Source of the DNA: Nostoc mirabile CHAB5784
GTDB taxonomy: Bacteria > Cyanobacteriota > Cyanobacteriia > Cyanobacteriales > Nostocaceae
Direction: 5' to 3'
Assembly (NCBI RefSeq): GCF_020829645.1
Contig: NZ_JAIVFS010000024.1
Coordinates: 41,856 to 105,855 of the forward strand
DNA length: 64,000 nucleotides
The notes under the pieces are model-generated. The model worked only from the letters and a program-made list of their open reading frames with translations, did not search any database and was not told the origin of the DNA. A program made the position numbers and the translations under genes. This document shows, piece after piece, positions 36,568 to 47,651 of the stretch. Positions within the stretch are counted from its first letter, which is position 1, and every line of letters begins with the position of its first letter.

Positions 36568-36834
36568 CTAATAGTTTGTCAATAAATTTAAGGCAGCAAG
36601 CCCTAACAAGATGGCGGGAATTACACCCGCCGGGGCAAATAATGCACCAAGCATTGCTGAAAACTGATAACCTATGTCTTTCCCAGCTAACAGCATTCCG
36701 CCAATTGCACCGCCGACCATAGACAAGAATGTAGCGATGATTAACCACACAACTTCTGTTGCTATGTTCAAGTCGCCATCTGCTAAACTTGTGATAAAAT
36801 TTATCACATTTGGGTAGGTAAAAATATCTCTCAT
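36568..36834 (-). CDS. small membrane protein of the hup-hyp region (2)
   Basis: 88 residues with two to three hydrophobic segments, VVWLIIATFLSMVGGAIGGM, AMLGALFAPAGVIPAILLGL. The stop is eight bases from the start of the next small gene, so they are co-translated. Together with its neighbour it is part of the five-gene group between hypF and hupS; a membrane anchor for HupSL or its maturation is possible but not shown. Confidence 0.75.
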   Translation of the reverse strand: MRDIFTYPNVINFITSLADGDLNIATEVVWLIIATFLSMVGGAIGGMLLAGKDIGYQFSAMLGALFAPAGVIPAILLGLAALNLLTNY

Positions 36835-36933
36835 GCTGTTTTGTCCTGATTGTTAGGAATTAGGGGAGTAGGGAGTGGGGAGTGGGGAGATGAGGGAGAA
36901 AGAATAACTAACCTATCCCCTATTCCCTATTCC

Positions 36934-37908
36934 CTATTCCCTATTCCCTATTTCTGCTTCTACATCTTGTAGCGCTTGGGCTACTACCTCTGCTTGTGCA
37001 ATTTGTTGGTATTTCGTAAATATTTCTAAAGCGTCTTGATAGTAGATACGCGCTTGCAAAAGATTATTGGGATTACCAGCTTCTGGTTTTTCCTGGTCGT
37101 CTGGTAAGTTGAATAAAGCGTTGGCTTTGTTAGAAATTGTGTTAGCGTACTCTAGGGGTGTATCTTTGGCGTTACGCACTTTTAGCGCTTCGTCATAAGC
37201 TGCGATCGCCCTTAAATTATTCTCCACAGGATGGGAACTCACTAAATATTGCAAAGCGTTACCTAAATTGTTTTGCAACATCGCATATTCTCTAGGATGG
37301 TCAATCAGATTAATATGCTTTAGTGCTACCTCAAATGATTGCACAGCTAACCCTTGGCGCAAGTATTCCCGTTCCGATGCTAAAGGCATACAAAGGTAAG
37401 CGATCGCAATATTGTTATACAAAATCGCGTATTCCTGGGGGTAATCTTCCCAAGTAAACACCCGTAACGCCTCATGATAAGCCTGGATGCTGTCGGTTAT
37501 CCGCGCCAAATTGAACGGTACAAGCGACTGCAACACCAGCCCAAAATTCATCTGTGTCTCTGCTACTTCCTCTGGCGACGCTAATTGTTGTAAAATCGGT
37601 AACGCCTCTTCATAACCGACTTTCGCTTGCAGCAGCAGTTGGTAGTCAGCATCCGGTATTGCCTGTAACGTCCCCGCCATCCCCACTTGGGCCCTGGCTT
37701 TTAGTAGGGGATACTCCTCACCACACATTTGATAGGCCCGGTAATATAACCCAACTGCATTTCGCAAGTCTTGGGCAGCTTTGGGCTTTTTTTGAAAACC
37801 CTGTGCTATCTCGATCAGCATTTGGATTTTTTCCTCTGCTGTGGCTGACTCTGAAGCAACAGCTGCTAACGCAGCCTTCACCGCCGAATCTGTAATGCTG
37901 GGGGTCAT
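36934..37908 (-). CDS. TPR-repeat protein of the hup-hyp region
   Basis: About 324 residues from ATG 37908 (an alternative ATG at 37977 adds 23 residues). The sequence has TPR-like helical pairs: AVGLYYRAYQMCGEEYPLLK, AKVGYEEALPILQQLASPEE, SIQAYHEALRVFTWEDYPQE and NNLRAIAAYDEALKVRNAKD. It matches alr0691 of Anabaena by type and place. It is the first gene of the long minus-strand hup-hyp maturation unit, so its upstream DNA (to 38100) should contain the promoter. Confidence 0.8.
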   Translation of the reverse strand: MTPSITDSAVKAALAAVASESATAEEKIQMLIEIAQGFQKKPKAAQDLRNAVGLYYRAYQMCGEEYPLLKARAQVGMAGTLQAIPDADYQLLLQAKVGYEEALPILQQLASPEEVAETQMNFGLVLQSLVPFNLARITDSIQAYHEALRVFTWEDYPQEYAILYNNIAIAYLCMPLASEREYLRQGLAVQSFEVALKHINLIDHPREYAMLQNNLGNALQYLVSSHPVENNLRAIAAYDEALKVRNAKDTPLEYANTISNKANALFNLPDDQEKPEAGNPNNLLQARIYYQDALEIFTKYQQIAQAEVVAQALQDVEAEIGNRE

Positions 37909-37977
37909 AACTCTGCCGTACTCTAGCCTATTGGGAATTGAATCTGTCAACACCCATGAATGATCAAGACACGCCAT

Positions 37978-38250
37978 CGCGTCTAATCACGGGCCATACT
38001 GATTTACGCAGGCTTCGAGTCCTTTAGGCGGAATTCCCCTTTTTGTCTGAAACTAGGATTAGGGAGTAGGGAAACAGTTGACCCCATGCCCAATCAATTT
38101 GTTTACTATAAAACACCCTATTTCTAAAATTCTACTGGGGAATTGCTAATATTAATGTCAGCTTTAAACACCTAATATTTTTAAAATACTTTTTGTATCA
38201 TCACCTGACACAATGCAAATATTCTTTATTGAATTGTTGACATACTATAT
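37978..38250. other. upstream region of the hyp unit, no gene seen
   Basis: Gene-free DNA between the TPR gene and the degraded nuclease fragments. Likely to carry the minus-strand promoter; no box is defined. Confidence 0.4.
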
Positions 38251-38898
38251 CCAGTTGCGACAACAAAAGCTATAGAAATAGTCAACAGTGCCCGACAGCA
38301 AATTCCAGATGTCGCTACTATTAGGAAAATTATACAATTAATAGAGACGATATTAATCTACAAGTTGCCGCGATTGAGCCAGGAGGAGATCGGAAAAATG
38401 TTTGGAGCAAATGAGTTAAAGCAAACTAGATTTTACCAAGATGTTTTTGCAGAAGGCAAACAAGAAGGGAAGTTAGAAACGATACCCCAGTTATTAGTGC
38501 TGGGTTTAAGTATTGAGCAGATAGCTCAAGCGTTAGGCTTGGATGAACAAGTTGTTAGGCAAGCTGCACAACCGAAATCCTAAAACAATAGGGTGCGCGA
38601 AGGCTTAACAGTGCGTTTAATAGAGACGATATTAATCTACAAGTTGCCGCGATTGAGCCAAGAGGAGATCGGAAAAATGTTTGAATTAAATGACTTGAGG
38701 CAAACTAGATTTTTCCAAGATGTTTTTGAAGAAGGTAAAAAAGAAGGTAAGCAAGAAGTTTTTGAAGAAGCTAAACAAGAAGGTAAGTTAGAAGCGATAC
38801 CTCAGTTATTAGCATTTGGGTTGAGTATTGAGCAGATAGCTCAAGGCTTAGGCTTGGACGAACAAGTTGTTAGGCAAGCTGCACAACCGAAATCTTAA
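38251..38898 (+). pseudogene. C-terminal fragment of an Rpn/DUF4351-type nuclease gene, tandemly duplicated
   Basis: Two near-identical C-terminal fragments lie head to tail: one read from 38251 to 38583 (TKAIEIVNSARQQ ... IYKLPRLSQEEIGKMF ... RQAAQPKS) and one at 38593-38898. Both contain the LIETILIYKLPRLSQEEIGK segment and the EGKQEGKLE linker typical of the PD-(D/E)XK 'Rpn family' proteins often called putative transposases. The catalytic N-terminal domain is missing from both. The duplicated unit is about 280 bases; the second copy has an extra in-frame EGKKEGKQEVFEEAK stretch. Confidence 0.75.
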
Positions 38899-38973
38899 AA
38901 CAATTGATATATACCTGACGGGGCGCAAGACTTTGCGCCCCGATATTTTGCTTTATTTGACTCAGTTATTGCA

Positions 38974-39099
38974 CAATACGCTTAGTGTTAAGGATATTTT
39001 GCCCCGGAAGATCCCCCCAACCCCCCTTAAAAAGGGGGGCTTAATTTCCTCTTTTTTAAGGAGGGTTAGGGAGGATCAAGCCTTAACCCAAGCGTATTG
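38974..39099. repeat. inverted-repeat element with GATCCCCCC core, copy 1
   Basis: Ends CAATACGCTTAGTGTTAAGG and CCTTAACCCAAGCGTATTG are complementary. Inside are two hairpins, CCCCCCTTAAAAAGGGGGG and CCTC-TTTTTTAAGGAGG, framed by GATCC/GGATC. The same core, with different outer arms, lies between hupS and hupL. Confidence 0.75.
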
Positions 39100-39280
39100 A
39101 GTTATTGCATTAAAATCTGACGGCTTAAGATACTCATATCATTACCTCACCCGCATTAGCGGTTGGTAGTAGTGGACTCCAGTCTTTAACATTTGGATAG
39201 CCAATCACCTGCAAGTAGCGAACGTTAAGAGTTAAAAACAAAAGGTAATTTTATTTTTACTATTTTTTATTTTTTAAATG

Positions 39281-39296
39281 TGTTACATAGATAACA
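39281..39296. promoter_or_regulatory. candidate CRP/NtcA-type operator upstream of hupS
   Basis: TGTTACATAGATAACA is a perfect TGTTA-N6-TAACA palindrome, centred about 195 bases before the hupS ATG. It resembles the spacing of CRP/FNR/NtcA-type sites but lacks the GTA-N8-TAC core exactly. The surrounding DNA is AT rich. Assignment to a particular regulator is inference. Confidence 0.4.
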
Positions 39297-39483
39297 GACA
39301 TAACTCTTGAAATTAATCTCAATGTAATTTCAGTTATTCTTAATGATTAATTCTTTTTTAATGAAAGTGAATTAAATAAAAAAGTATCTTAAAATTGAAA
39401 AATAAATATTGATAAACAGGTGAGACTTTACAAGCATTATCACCTACATCATGCATGGTAAACAATACAAAAACACCTAGCCG

Positions 39484-40446
<963 letters not shown>

Positions 40447-40470
40447 TCATTAGTCATTAGTCCTTTGTCA

Positions 40471-40628
40471 TTAGAGGATGTTTGAAAAGTCTACGCTTGT
40501 ATCCAGATCCCCCCTAGCCCCCCTTAAAAAGGGGGGAATAACCTTCTCAAAGTCCTCCTTTTTAAGGAGGATTTAGGAGGATCTAAAGTTTTGGATACCT
40601 CAGTCACCATTTTTCAAACAACCTCTTA
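40471..40628. repeat. inverted-repeat element with double hairpin between hupS and hupL
   Basis: Outer arms are AGAGGATGTTTGAAAAG (40473) and TTTTTCAAACAACCTCTT (to 40628). The core holds CCCCCCTTAAAAAGGGGGG (40518-40536) and CCTCCTTTTTAAGGAGG (40554-40570), framed by GATCC and GGATC. A hairpin in the hupS-hupL gap has been described in Nostoc punctiforme and proposed to affect transcript stability. Here it has the structure of a MITE-like element. Confidence 0.8.
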
Positions 40629-40695
40629 TTGAACAACAAATGACAAATGACCAATGACAAATAACAAATAACAAATGACAAAGGACAAATGACAA

Positions 40696-42291
<1,596 letters not shown>

Positions 42292-42349
42292 AGGATGTTA
42301 ATTACTAATTAACGCGATGTGCAACTTAATATTTTGACCTCTCTCCAAA

Positions 42350-42408
42350 CCTCTCTCCTAAAAGGAGAGAGGCTTTGAATTTTCCCCCTTCCCTATGAGG
42401 GAAGGGGG
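42350..42408. terminator. double hairpin downstream of hupL
   Basis: CCTCTCTCCTAAAAGGAGAG plus AGG (42350-42372) and CCCCCTTCCCTATGAGGGAA plus GGGGG (42384-42408) form two strong stem-loops 60 bases past the hupL stop. A T tract follows the first one. They may terminate hupSL, though similar pairs occur as dispersed repeats. Confidence 0.55.
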
Positions 42409-42701
42409 TTGGGGGGTTAGGTTTGAGTAAAAGTTGCACACGGTGTTAAGTAACAAGTGGCTAATTGTGATTCACTTAGCCACTTGATTTTATGAATGCA
42501 ATTTATTTTGAAAACTCAATTTGAACTAAAAACTCTCCAATGCTACTTCGGCGACTACATTTGCTATTTCAGCGATGACTGCTGCTCATTGCGTTCATCC
42601 CCAAACAACAGACTGACCTAGACAATCTAGATTGCAATCAGCTACAACGCTGTGTTATGCCGCACGCACTAGTGACTTATCAATAGTTACAATATTTTTA
42701 C

Positions 42702-43208
42702 CTACAACCTCTCAATCCTGAAAAATACTAAAGGGTTGCCATTGACGATTTTTTCATCCACCTTTGTCATGCCTATTCTTTCTGTTACTTTTTGTGATTC
42801 AAGGTTTGGGCGATCGCAGCTTGCTAAAAGATACTGATAGTTAAGTTTATTAAAACAATACTCCAACATCTTGGTTGCAGCTTCGGTAGCATAACCTTTT
42901 TTGGTTGCTTCAGGCAGCAAAGCATAAACTAATTGGGGCTGTTCTTCATCAAAGAAATCCCACAAACCAACAAAGCCAATGGTTTCTTGCTCATTTTTAG
43001 TCTCAATAAACCATAAACCAAATTTTTTTTCTTCAAAACTATTCTGGCTTTGTATCACCATTTCTTCAACCTGTTGCAATGGAAAAATTTTGTCATCGCA
43101 CAGATACTTTCTCACGTATGAGTCAATGAGAATAGCGTGTAGTGTGTTCAGCCCACTCTCCAAAATTGGTTTTAACAACAGCCTCTGAGTTTCAAGTATT
43201 AAAGTCAT
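42702..43208 (-). CDS. GNAT family acetyltransferase (RimJ/RimL type)
   Basis: 168 residues. TQRLLLKPILESGLNTLHAI is the usual start of RimJ/RimL-type enzymes; GFVGLWDFFDEEQPQLVYAL and TKKGYATEAATKMLEYCFNK hold the acetyl-CoA loop (KKGYATEA), and SQKVTERIGMTKVDE the end. They acetylate protein N termini or small molecules; the target is not known here. Convergent with hupL and separated from it by about 400 bases of repeats and non-coding DNA. Confidence 0.85.
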   Translation of the reverse strand: MTLILETQRLLLKPILESGLNTLHAILIDSYVRKYLCDDKIFPLQQVEEMVIQSQNSFEEKKFGLWFIETKNEQETIGFVGLWDFFDEEQPQLVYALLPEATKKGYATEAATKMLEYCFNKLNYQYLLASCDRPNLESQKVTERIGMTKVDEKIVNGNPLVFFRIERL

Positions 43209-43271
43209 TAGTTAAGACCTCACTGCAACTCCAGCATTTATAAGAATAGAAACATTACCCATAGTCTAAGT

Positions 43272-43481
43272 CTAGTAAACCACAATCTGTTGTGTACTTA
43301 CAAACTCCGTCTCGAACACCAGATCCTCATCCTTTAGAAGCATCTTAATCACTTCACGCCAATTTATCCTGCAACTCATCCAGGTTTCGCCTTAAGAATG
43401 TGTTCGAGGAAAGTCAGGGACATAGCCGACATAGAACTTAGTATCAGGATCTCTTTGAGCGATCGCAGTAAAAGTTTTCAT
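43272..43481 (-). pseudogene. HicB-type antitoxin remnant
   Basis: The minus strand reads MKTFTAIAQRDPDTKFYVGY then VPDFPRTHS, a stop, GET, and after a one-base shift LDELQDKL, then a compensating shift and REVIKMLLKDEDLVFETEFV. This is the HicB pattern (YVGYVP-G-HSQGETLDEL...REVIEMLLE). The stop TAA (43392-43394) sits where HSQGET has a Gln (CAA to TAA). So the gene has a nonsense change and a pair of frameshifts. No HicA partner is found nearby. Confidence 0.75.
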
Positions 43482-43724
43482 ATCACTTACAGCTTGCTGG
43501 CTCAGTAGGTTTTCTGCATTTATACCCTCAAATAAATCATCAACCGCAAAGGGATTTTCAAGAAATAAATAAATTATCCAAAATTATTTCTAGATTTTTA
43601 GGAGCGCAAGTCCTTGCGCCCCTACGATGTAATATTTTTTTAACTGGAAGTCCCAAAGATGCTAAAAGCGCAGAGAGGAAAAGGTAAAAAACGAAATATA
43701 GAGCTTGATTAAAACACAATAGTA

Positions 43725-44681
43725 TTAAGCTGTTAGAATATTTGCTGCTATTCGCTGTGCTACATCTTTATTTTGCCAGTAACTTCCGTGAGCGCTGCCG
43801 CCGTTTGCCAAAGCCAAAAACGTTTGTCTAATGGGGGGAGTTTGAGCAAATAAATTCAAGAAACCAGAGTCACCAGTAAGAACGTCTTCTACGTGAACGT
43901 AAGAACCAGAATCGGGAATTAACTTGGTGATGACATTTTCTAGCGGCCAAGCAATTGGATCACCAGGATGCATAAAATTGAGCCAAGACAACTCTCGATC
44001 TCCTTGGGTAAGGTTCTTCAACAAATTACTTAAACCAGGGCTGATGTCATGAGTACTTTCATCATTAGCATTTCTACCATTGATACTAATTAAGCTGAAC
44101 AAGGCGATGGGAGAACCCATAGTTTGAATGCTAGCCAGCCGGATACCTTCTTTAGGCTTGTCCCCAATGCCATAAAGCTGATCTCGAATAGCCTTTACAC
44201 TTGGATAGCCAGGAATTTCCTGATTATCCCAACGGCTGGCAAACAGAATATCAAACAGTACGACCGTCCCCCAACTGTGAGTCACCAAATGTAGGCGATC
44301 ATCCTGTTTATACTTTTCTAAGCCTTTAAATGTTTGCTTTTTGAGTTGGTCAGCCGCCATTGATCCAATTAGGCGACTGATGTAAAGTCCTCCATCCCCG
44401 ACAAATTGCAATATTTGCTTCTGGCGAAAATCCTGAAACCAGAGTTGGTTCCACTTAGACGAGCCTTGCAGGTTTGTTAGTAGTTCATTCAAGGCGCTTT
44501 GGTTGACATCACCCCAGTAAAGAGGCACTTTGATGCATTCACGATTACGATCTTTCTGCCGGACTAGCTCAACAATCAAGTTAAACAACTTGTCGGCATA
44601 GGTGTAATTCTGGTTCCTTTCGTTTTCTTTCGATTCCCGTACATTTACGCCATGCAGAAATAAAACATAATCTTTTCCCAT
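43725..44681 (-). CDS. alpha/beta-hydrolase, lipase-like
   Basis: 318 residues. The N-terminal beta strand GKDYVLFLHGVNVRE carries the oxyanion-region HG. The nucleophile elbow is LVTHSWGTVVLFD (H-S-W-G), and a probable catalytic Asp/His are in FMHPGDPIAWPLENV and ALANGGSAHGSYW. The substrate is unknown; the overall organisation resembles bacterial PGAP1-like or triacylglycerol-lipase-like proteins. It is isolated, with an AT-rich upstream region to 44999 that has no gene. Confidence 0.75.
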   Translation of the reverse strand: MGKDYVLFLHGVNVRESKENERNQNYTYADKLFNLIVELVRQKDRNRECIKVPLYWGDVNQSALNELLTNLQGSSKWNQLWFQDFRQKQILQFVGDGGLYISRLIGSMAADQLKKQTFKGLEKYKQDDRLHLVTHSWGTVVLFDILFASRWDNQEIPGYPSVKAIRDQLYGIGDKPKEGIRLASIQTMGSPIALFSLISINGRNANDESTHDISPGLSNLLKNLTQGDRELSWLNFMHPGDPIAWPLENVITKLIPDSGSYVHVEDVLTGDSGFLNLFAQTPPIRQTFLALANGGSAHGSYWQNKDVAQRIAANILTA

Positions 44682-44999
44682 AGCTAACTCTGCCTTCCTT
44701 AAACTAATTAATCAAAGTGGGTGATAATCTTCTTAAGATTCCCATGAGAAATACAACTTGAATACATCTGTAAATATTCTTTAAAATATATCCTTGTAAT
44801 TGTGGTTTTACCGTTAATCGACAATTATTTCACTATGACAGGCATCATCGCTCTACTCTAGGATGATTTTTGCTTGAGATATCTAATAATCTAACTATTT
44901 ATTCAAAAGTCGTAGCGTAACACACCAAAACATCTAGAAACGATGCGTTAGGCTTGCCTTAATGCATTTGCATAAAACAGCAATTTACACGGTAAGCTT
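44682..44999. other. divergent intergenic region, no gene seen
   Basis: AT-rich DNA that should carry promoters for the hydrolase (minus) and the 45000 gene (plus). No specific element is identified. Confidence 0.4.
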
Positions 45000-45422
45000 G
45001 TGTCTGATTTAGCGCTACATCAATATCTCCCTCGCGTTCCCGATGCAGCATTGCAAGAATTCATCGAATGGTGTGTTTTAGAGCAGGCAAAAGCCGCAGA
45101 ATGTAACTTTACTCCCGACAGAAGTAAGTTAGATAACTTGCCACCAGCAGACTACATTCCGAAACTTGTTGATCAGTTCATGAAAGTTAAACCAGACCCA
45201 ATTAAAGCAGGTTTGGTAGCTGCGATCGCTGGTAAGGAAGCTGACCAACATGCTTTATCCGGTTTAGCGATCGTAGCCGATTTTGTATCTCTTTATATCA
45301 AGTATTTAATTCCTAAAGAAGGAAGTACTAAAGAACAGGCTGAAGAGATATTAAGTCAAGCATCACAACATCAGTATGAGAAACTAACTGAAGTTGCCAA
45401 AAAACATGGTGTAGATTTGTAG
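45000..45422 (+). CDS. hypothetical protein
   Basis: 140 residues starting at GTG 45000, with SDLALHQYLPRVPDAALQEF and two Lys/Ala/Glu-rich helices. A central hydrophobic region (GLVAAIAGKEADQHALSGLA) may be an amphipathic helix. I recognise no family. The base composition is normal for the window, and the strong helical pattern suggests a real gene. Confidence 0.6.
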   Translation: MSDLALHQYLPRVPDAALQEFIEWCVLEQAKAAECNFTPDRSKLDNLPPADYIPKLVDQFMKVKPDPIKAGLVAAIAGKEADQHALSGLAIVADFVSLYIKYLIPKEGSTKEQAEEILSQASQHQYEKLTEVAKKHGVDL

Positions 45423-45566
45423 TTTATTGGCTGGTAAATTATTTTTCAGAGGCTTTGTCAATAATATTAGTCAGAGCCTCTGTTTTAGTCATTTCTAATT
45501 GCCTGAATTAGAGCCTACTCGATACCAGTATTCATGGTGTCATCTATCTTTGAATTTTAATTTATC

Positions 45567-45959
45567 CTATTCCAGCAATACAACGCGATCGCCAAACTTA
45601 GCCGCCAGTTTCCGATCATAAGTTAGCACCTGAGTATCAGATTGAATTGCTGCTGCCACAAATAACGTATCGTAGAACGAATGACTTGCCTCTACTGCCA
45701 GTTTTAGAGCAACATCCCGAATTTGAGAACTAGAAATCATTACATCAACCAATGCCTCAGCATCTTGCAGCACATCTAAACCTATTTGCAACGGTAGTTG
45801 CCGAAATTGTATCCATTGCCAAATCACATTGCCCAACTCGGCAAACAACGAATCAGGCACCACAATCTGATCTACAGTTTCTAAAGCAGCGATCGCCTGT
45901 TCATACCTGTCCTCTACGTGTAAGAGTGCATAAGCAAATACCATCGTATCAATCACCAT
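45567..45959 (-). CDS. VapC-type PIN-domain toxin
   Basis: 130 residues. PIN-domain acidic residues are seen in VIDTMVFAYALL (Asp4), VPDSLFAELGNV (Glu), SFYDTLFVAAAI (Asp) and TYDRKLAAKF (Asp). PIN toxins are metal-dependent RNases. The ATG overlaps the stop of the antitoxin gene (TGATG), the usual coupling of such pairs. Confidence 0.9.
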   Translation of the reverse strand: MVIDTMVFAYALLHVEDRYEQAIAALETVDQIVVPDSLFAELGNVIWQWIQFRQLPLQIGLDVLQDAEALVDVMISSSQIRDVALKLAVEASHSFYDTLFVAAAIQSDTQVLTYDRKLAAKFGDRVVLLE

Positions 45960-46183
45960 CAGGATCGTCCTTCAGATTTCCAAGTCTGCATCCGACTTTC
46001 TGATTCCATCGGTAACGCCTTTGCCCGTTGACGAATACGAGCAAGCACTTCATCACGTTGTCCATAGCGTTTTTGCAACAAATCGCGGACTTCTTGCTCC
46101 ATCGAAATCCCCTTTTGTTCTGCCAAGCGTTTAATGCGATCGACTAACTCATTAGATATATTGCGAATGGTAATTGTTGCCAT
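45959..46183 (-). CDS. VapB/FitA-type ribbon-helix-helix antitoxin
   Basis: 74 residues. MATITIRNISNELVDRIKRL with EQKGISMEQEVRDLLQKRY is a ribbon-helix-helix DNA-binding domain of the FitA/Arc type; the C-terminal tail (AKALPMESESRMQTWKSEGR) should bind the PIN toxin. The pair probably represses its own promoter upstream (46184-46240). Confidence 0.88.
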   Translation of the reverse strand: MATITIRNISNELVDRIKRLAEQKGISMEQEVRDLLQKRYGQRDEVLARIRQRAKALPMESESRMQTWKSEGRS

Positions 46184-46240
46184 ACTGCCTCCTTTGCTAG
46201 TGCTATTCGACTAGTGGATTATTACCTTTATGCTAGCAGT

Positions 46241-46387
46241 TTGCTGGCATCCAAGGTACAAAGCATTCTTGAACTGCTCAATGATGGGCTTTCTTTTGAA
46301 GAAATTATCCGAGACTACTATCTAGACCTACAAATTGATGATATCGGTGCTTGTCTCCAGTATGCGATCGCACTAGTAAGTAAGTAG
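46241..46387 (+). pseudogene. DUF433 (antitoxin-like) C-terminal fragment
   Basis: A plus-strand frame reads LLASKVQSILELLNDGLSFE then EIIRDYYLDLQIDDIGACLQ and YAIALVSK, ending in TAG. This is the end of a DUF433 protein (V-x-LL-x-G-S-x-EEI-x-x-DY-x-L-x-x-x-DI-ACL-YA). The N-terminal half is missing. Together with the HicB remnant, it shows decay of toxin-antitoxin genes in this region. Confidence 0.65.
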
Positions 46388-46505
46388 ACATAATTAAACG
46401 TAAGATGTCATTGCGAGGAGGAACGACGAAGCAATCCCAGTCTCCGCGATTGCTTCGTTCCTCGCAATGACAGAGCATATTATATTTATTTACGTCCATC
46501 TACTT
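46380..46505. repeat. palindromic repeat TGTCATTGCGAGGA family
   Basis: TGTCATTGCGAGGAGGAACG (46407) and its complement CGTTCCTCGCAATGACA (to about 46470), with outer arms matching AAGTAGA...ACGTAAAT, form a large palindrome. It fills the space after the DUF433 fragment. Confidence 0.75.
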
Positions 46506-46700
46506 ATCAGCCTAAAGTAATCAGTTATGTTGTGTTGAGGTATGAAGCTAGGCTACACTTAAGGTAGAGAGACACAAAAACCTTGCTTGAACATCAGCGA
46601 TGTAAAAAGCACTAATTGTTGGAATGATATAAAATATTAGTGAGTGAAAGCATTCTTTCACCATGAAAGCTACTTTAAATCAAATAAAACTAATCTAACT

Positions 46701-47624
46701 ATGACTTCAGAACAACCACTCTCAAAGTTGAATGACTCAAAGTTGAATGAATATAGAATCACCATTTTTAAAGGTAATAATAATGCCTTAGATTATGACC
46801 CTTTAACTCAAGAATTCGGTATAAGAATAGGTGAAGGTTTACTTCGAGAAAAAATAGCCAAAATTGAGGAGAAAAAGTTAAGTTACTATAGTCAACACAT
46901 TTTAAAATCATTTAAATATAAAGGAATAGATATTTCAGAACGTCAAGTGTTAGTTGACTGTATTTATCAGTATAATAAAGATAATAAAGATAATAAAGAT
47001 AATAAAGATAATAAAGATAATAAAGATAATAAAGATAATAAAACTTTATCTCTATTATTCAAAGTAGTCGGATTGACTGCATTAGCTGGAGCTGCACAAC
47101 GATTAATGGGAACTCCCGCTATGGTAGGTGGAGTAGTTGGATCTGGAGTTGGAATTGCAATTAAAAATTATTTATCAGATAGAGAAATGAGTAATATTAC
47201 TTTAGGAATTAATCTAGAAGTTGAAAAGGCAGATTTAATTTATGATGTATGTATTTTAAACGCAAAGGATGATTCTGCTGGCATTCATGGATTCACAACT
47301 GAGATAAGAGAATTAGTGGAAGAATCTGTGAATAAATATTTAGAATTAATAGATAATGACCAAGTAATAAATTCATCTGATGAGATAGATTCTAGCTCAG
47401 AGCATCTAGCTAATGCTAATAAAGATCAATTTACATTGATCTCTCAAAAACTTAACAATTTAAGAAAGAAAAATGTAGTTATTCTTTCTCAAGTAAATTA
47501 TGATAACGAAGGAGTTTGGTTAAAGTTAAAAGTTCAAGAAAACTCCTTGGAGGATACAAATATAACTATAGAGGTATCACAACTGATCGAAAAAATTGAT
47601 ACAGTAGAAGTCAATATTCCATAG
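46701..47624 (+). CDS. hypothetical protein with a (DNK)n repeat
   Basis: 307 residues from ATG 46701 (the frame is open from 46644). An N-terminal alpha/beta part (YRITIFKGNNNALDYDPLTQ) is followed by about seven tandem DNK triplets encoded by a 9-bp repeat AATAAAGAT (46975-47040), then a hydrophobic glycine-rich segment (TALAGAAQRLMGTPAMVGGV, VGSGVGIAIKNYL) and a C-terminal helical domain. The hydrophobic stretch may enter a membrane. No family is recognised. The 9-bp repeat keeps the frame when it changes length. Confidence 0.6.
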   Translation: MTSEQPLSKLNDSKLNEYRITIFKGNNNALDYDPLTQEFGIRIGEGLLREKIAKIEEKKLSYYSQHILKSFKYKGIDISERQVLVDCIYQYNKDNKDNKDNKDNKDNKDNKDNKTLSLLFKVVGLTALAGAAQRLMGTPAMVGGVVGSGVGIAIKNYLSDREMSNITLGINLEVEKADLIYDVCILNAKDDSAGIHGFTTEIRELVEESVNKYLELIDNDQVINSSDEIDSSSEHLANANKDQFTLISQKLNNLRKKNVVILSQVNYDNEGVWLKLKVQENSLEDTNITIEVSQLIEKIDTVEVNIP

Positions 47625-47651
47625 TATAATTTGAAATATTTATGTCAATTT

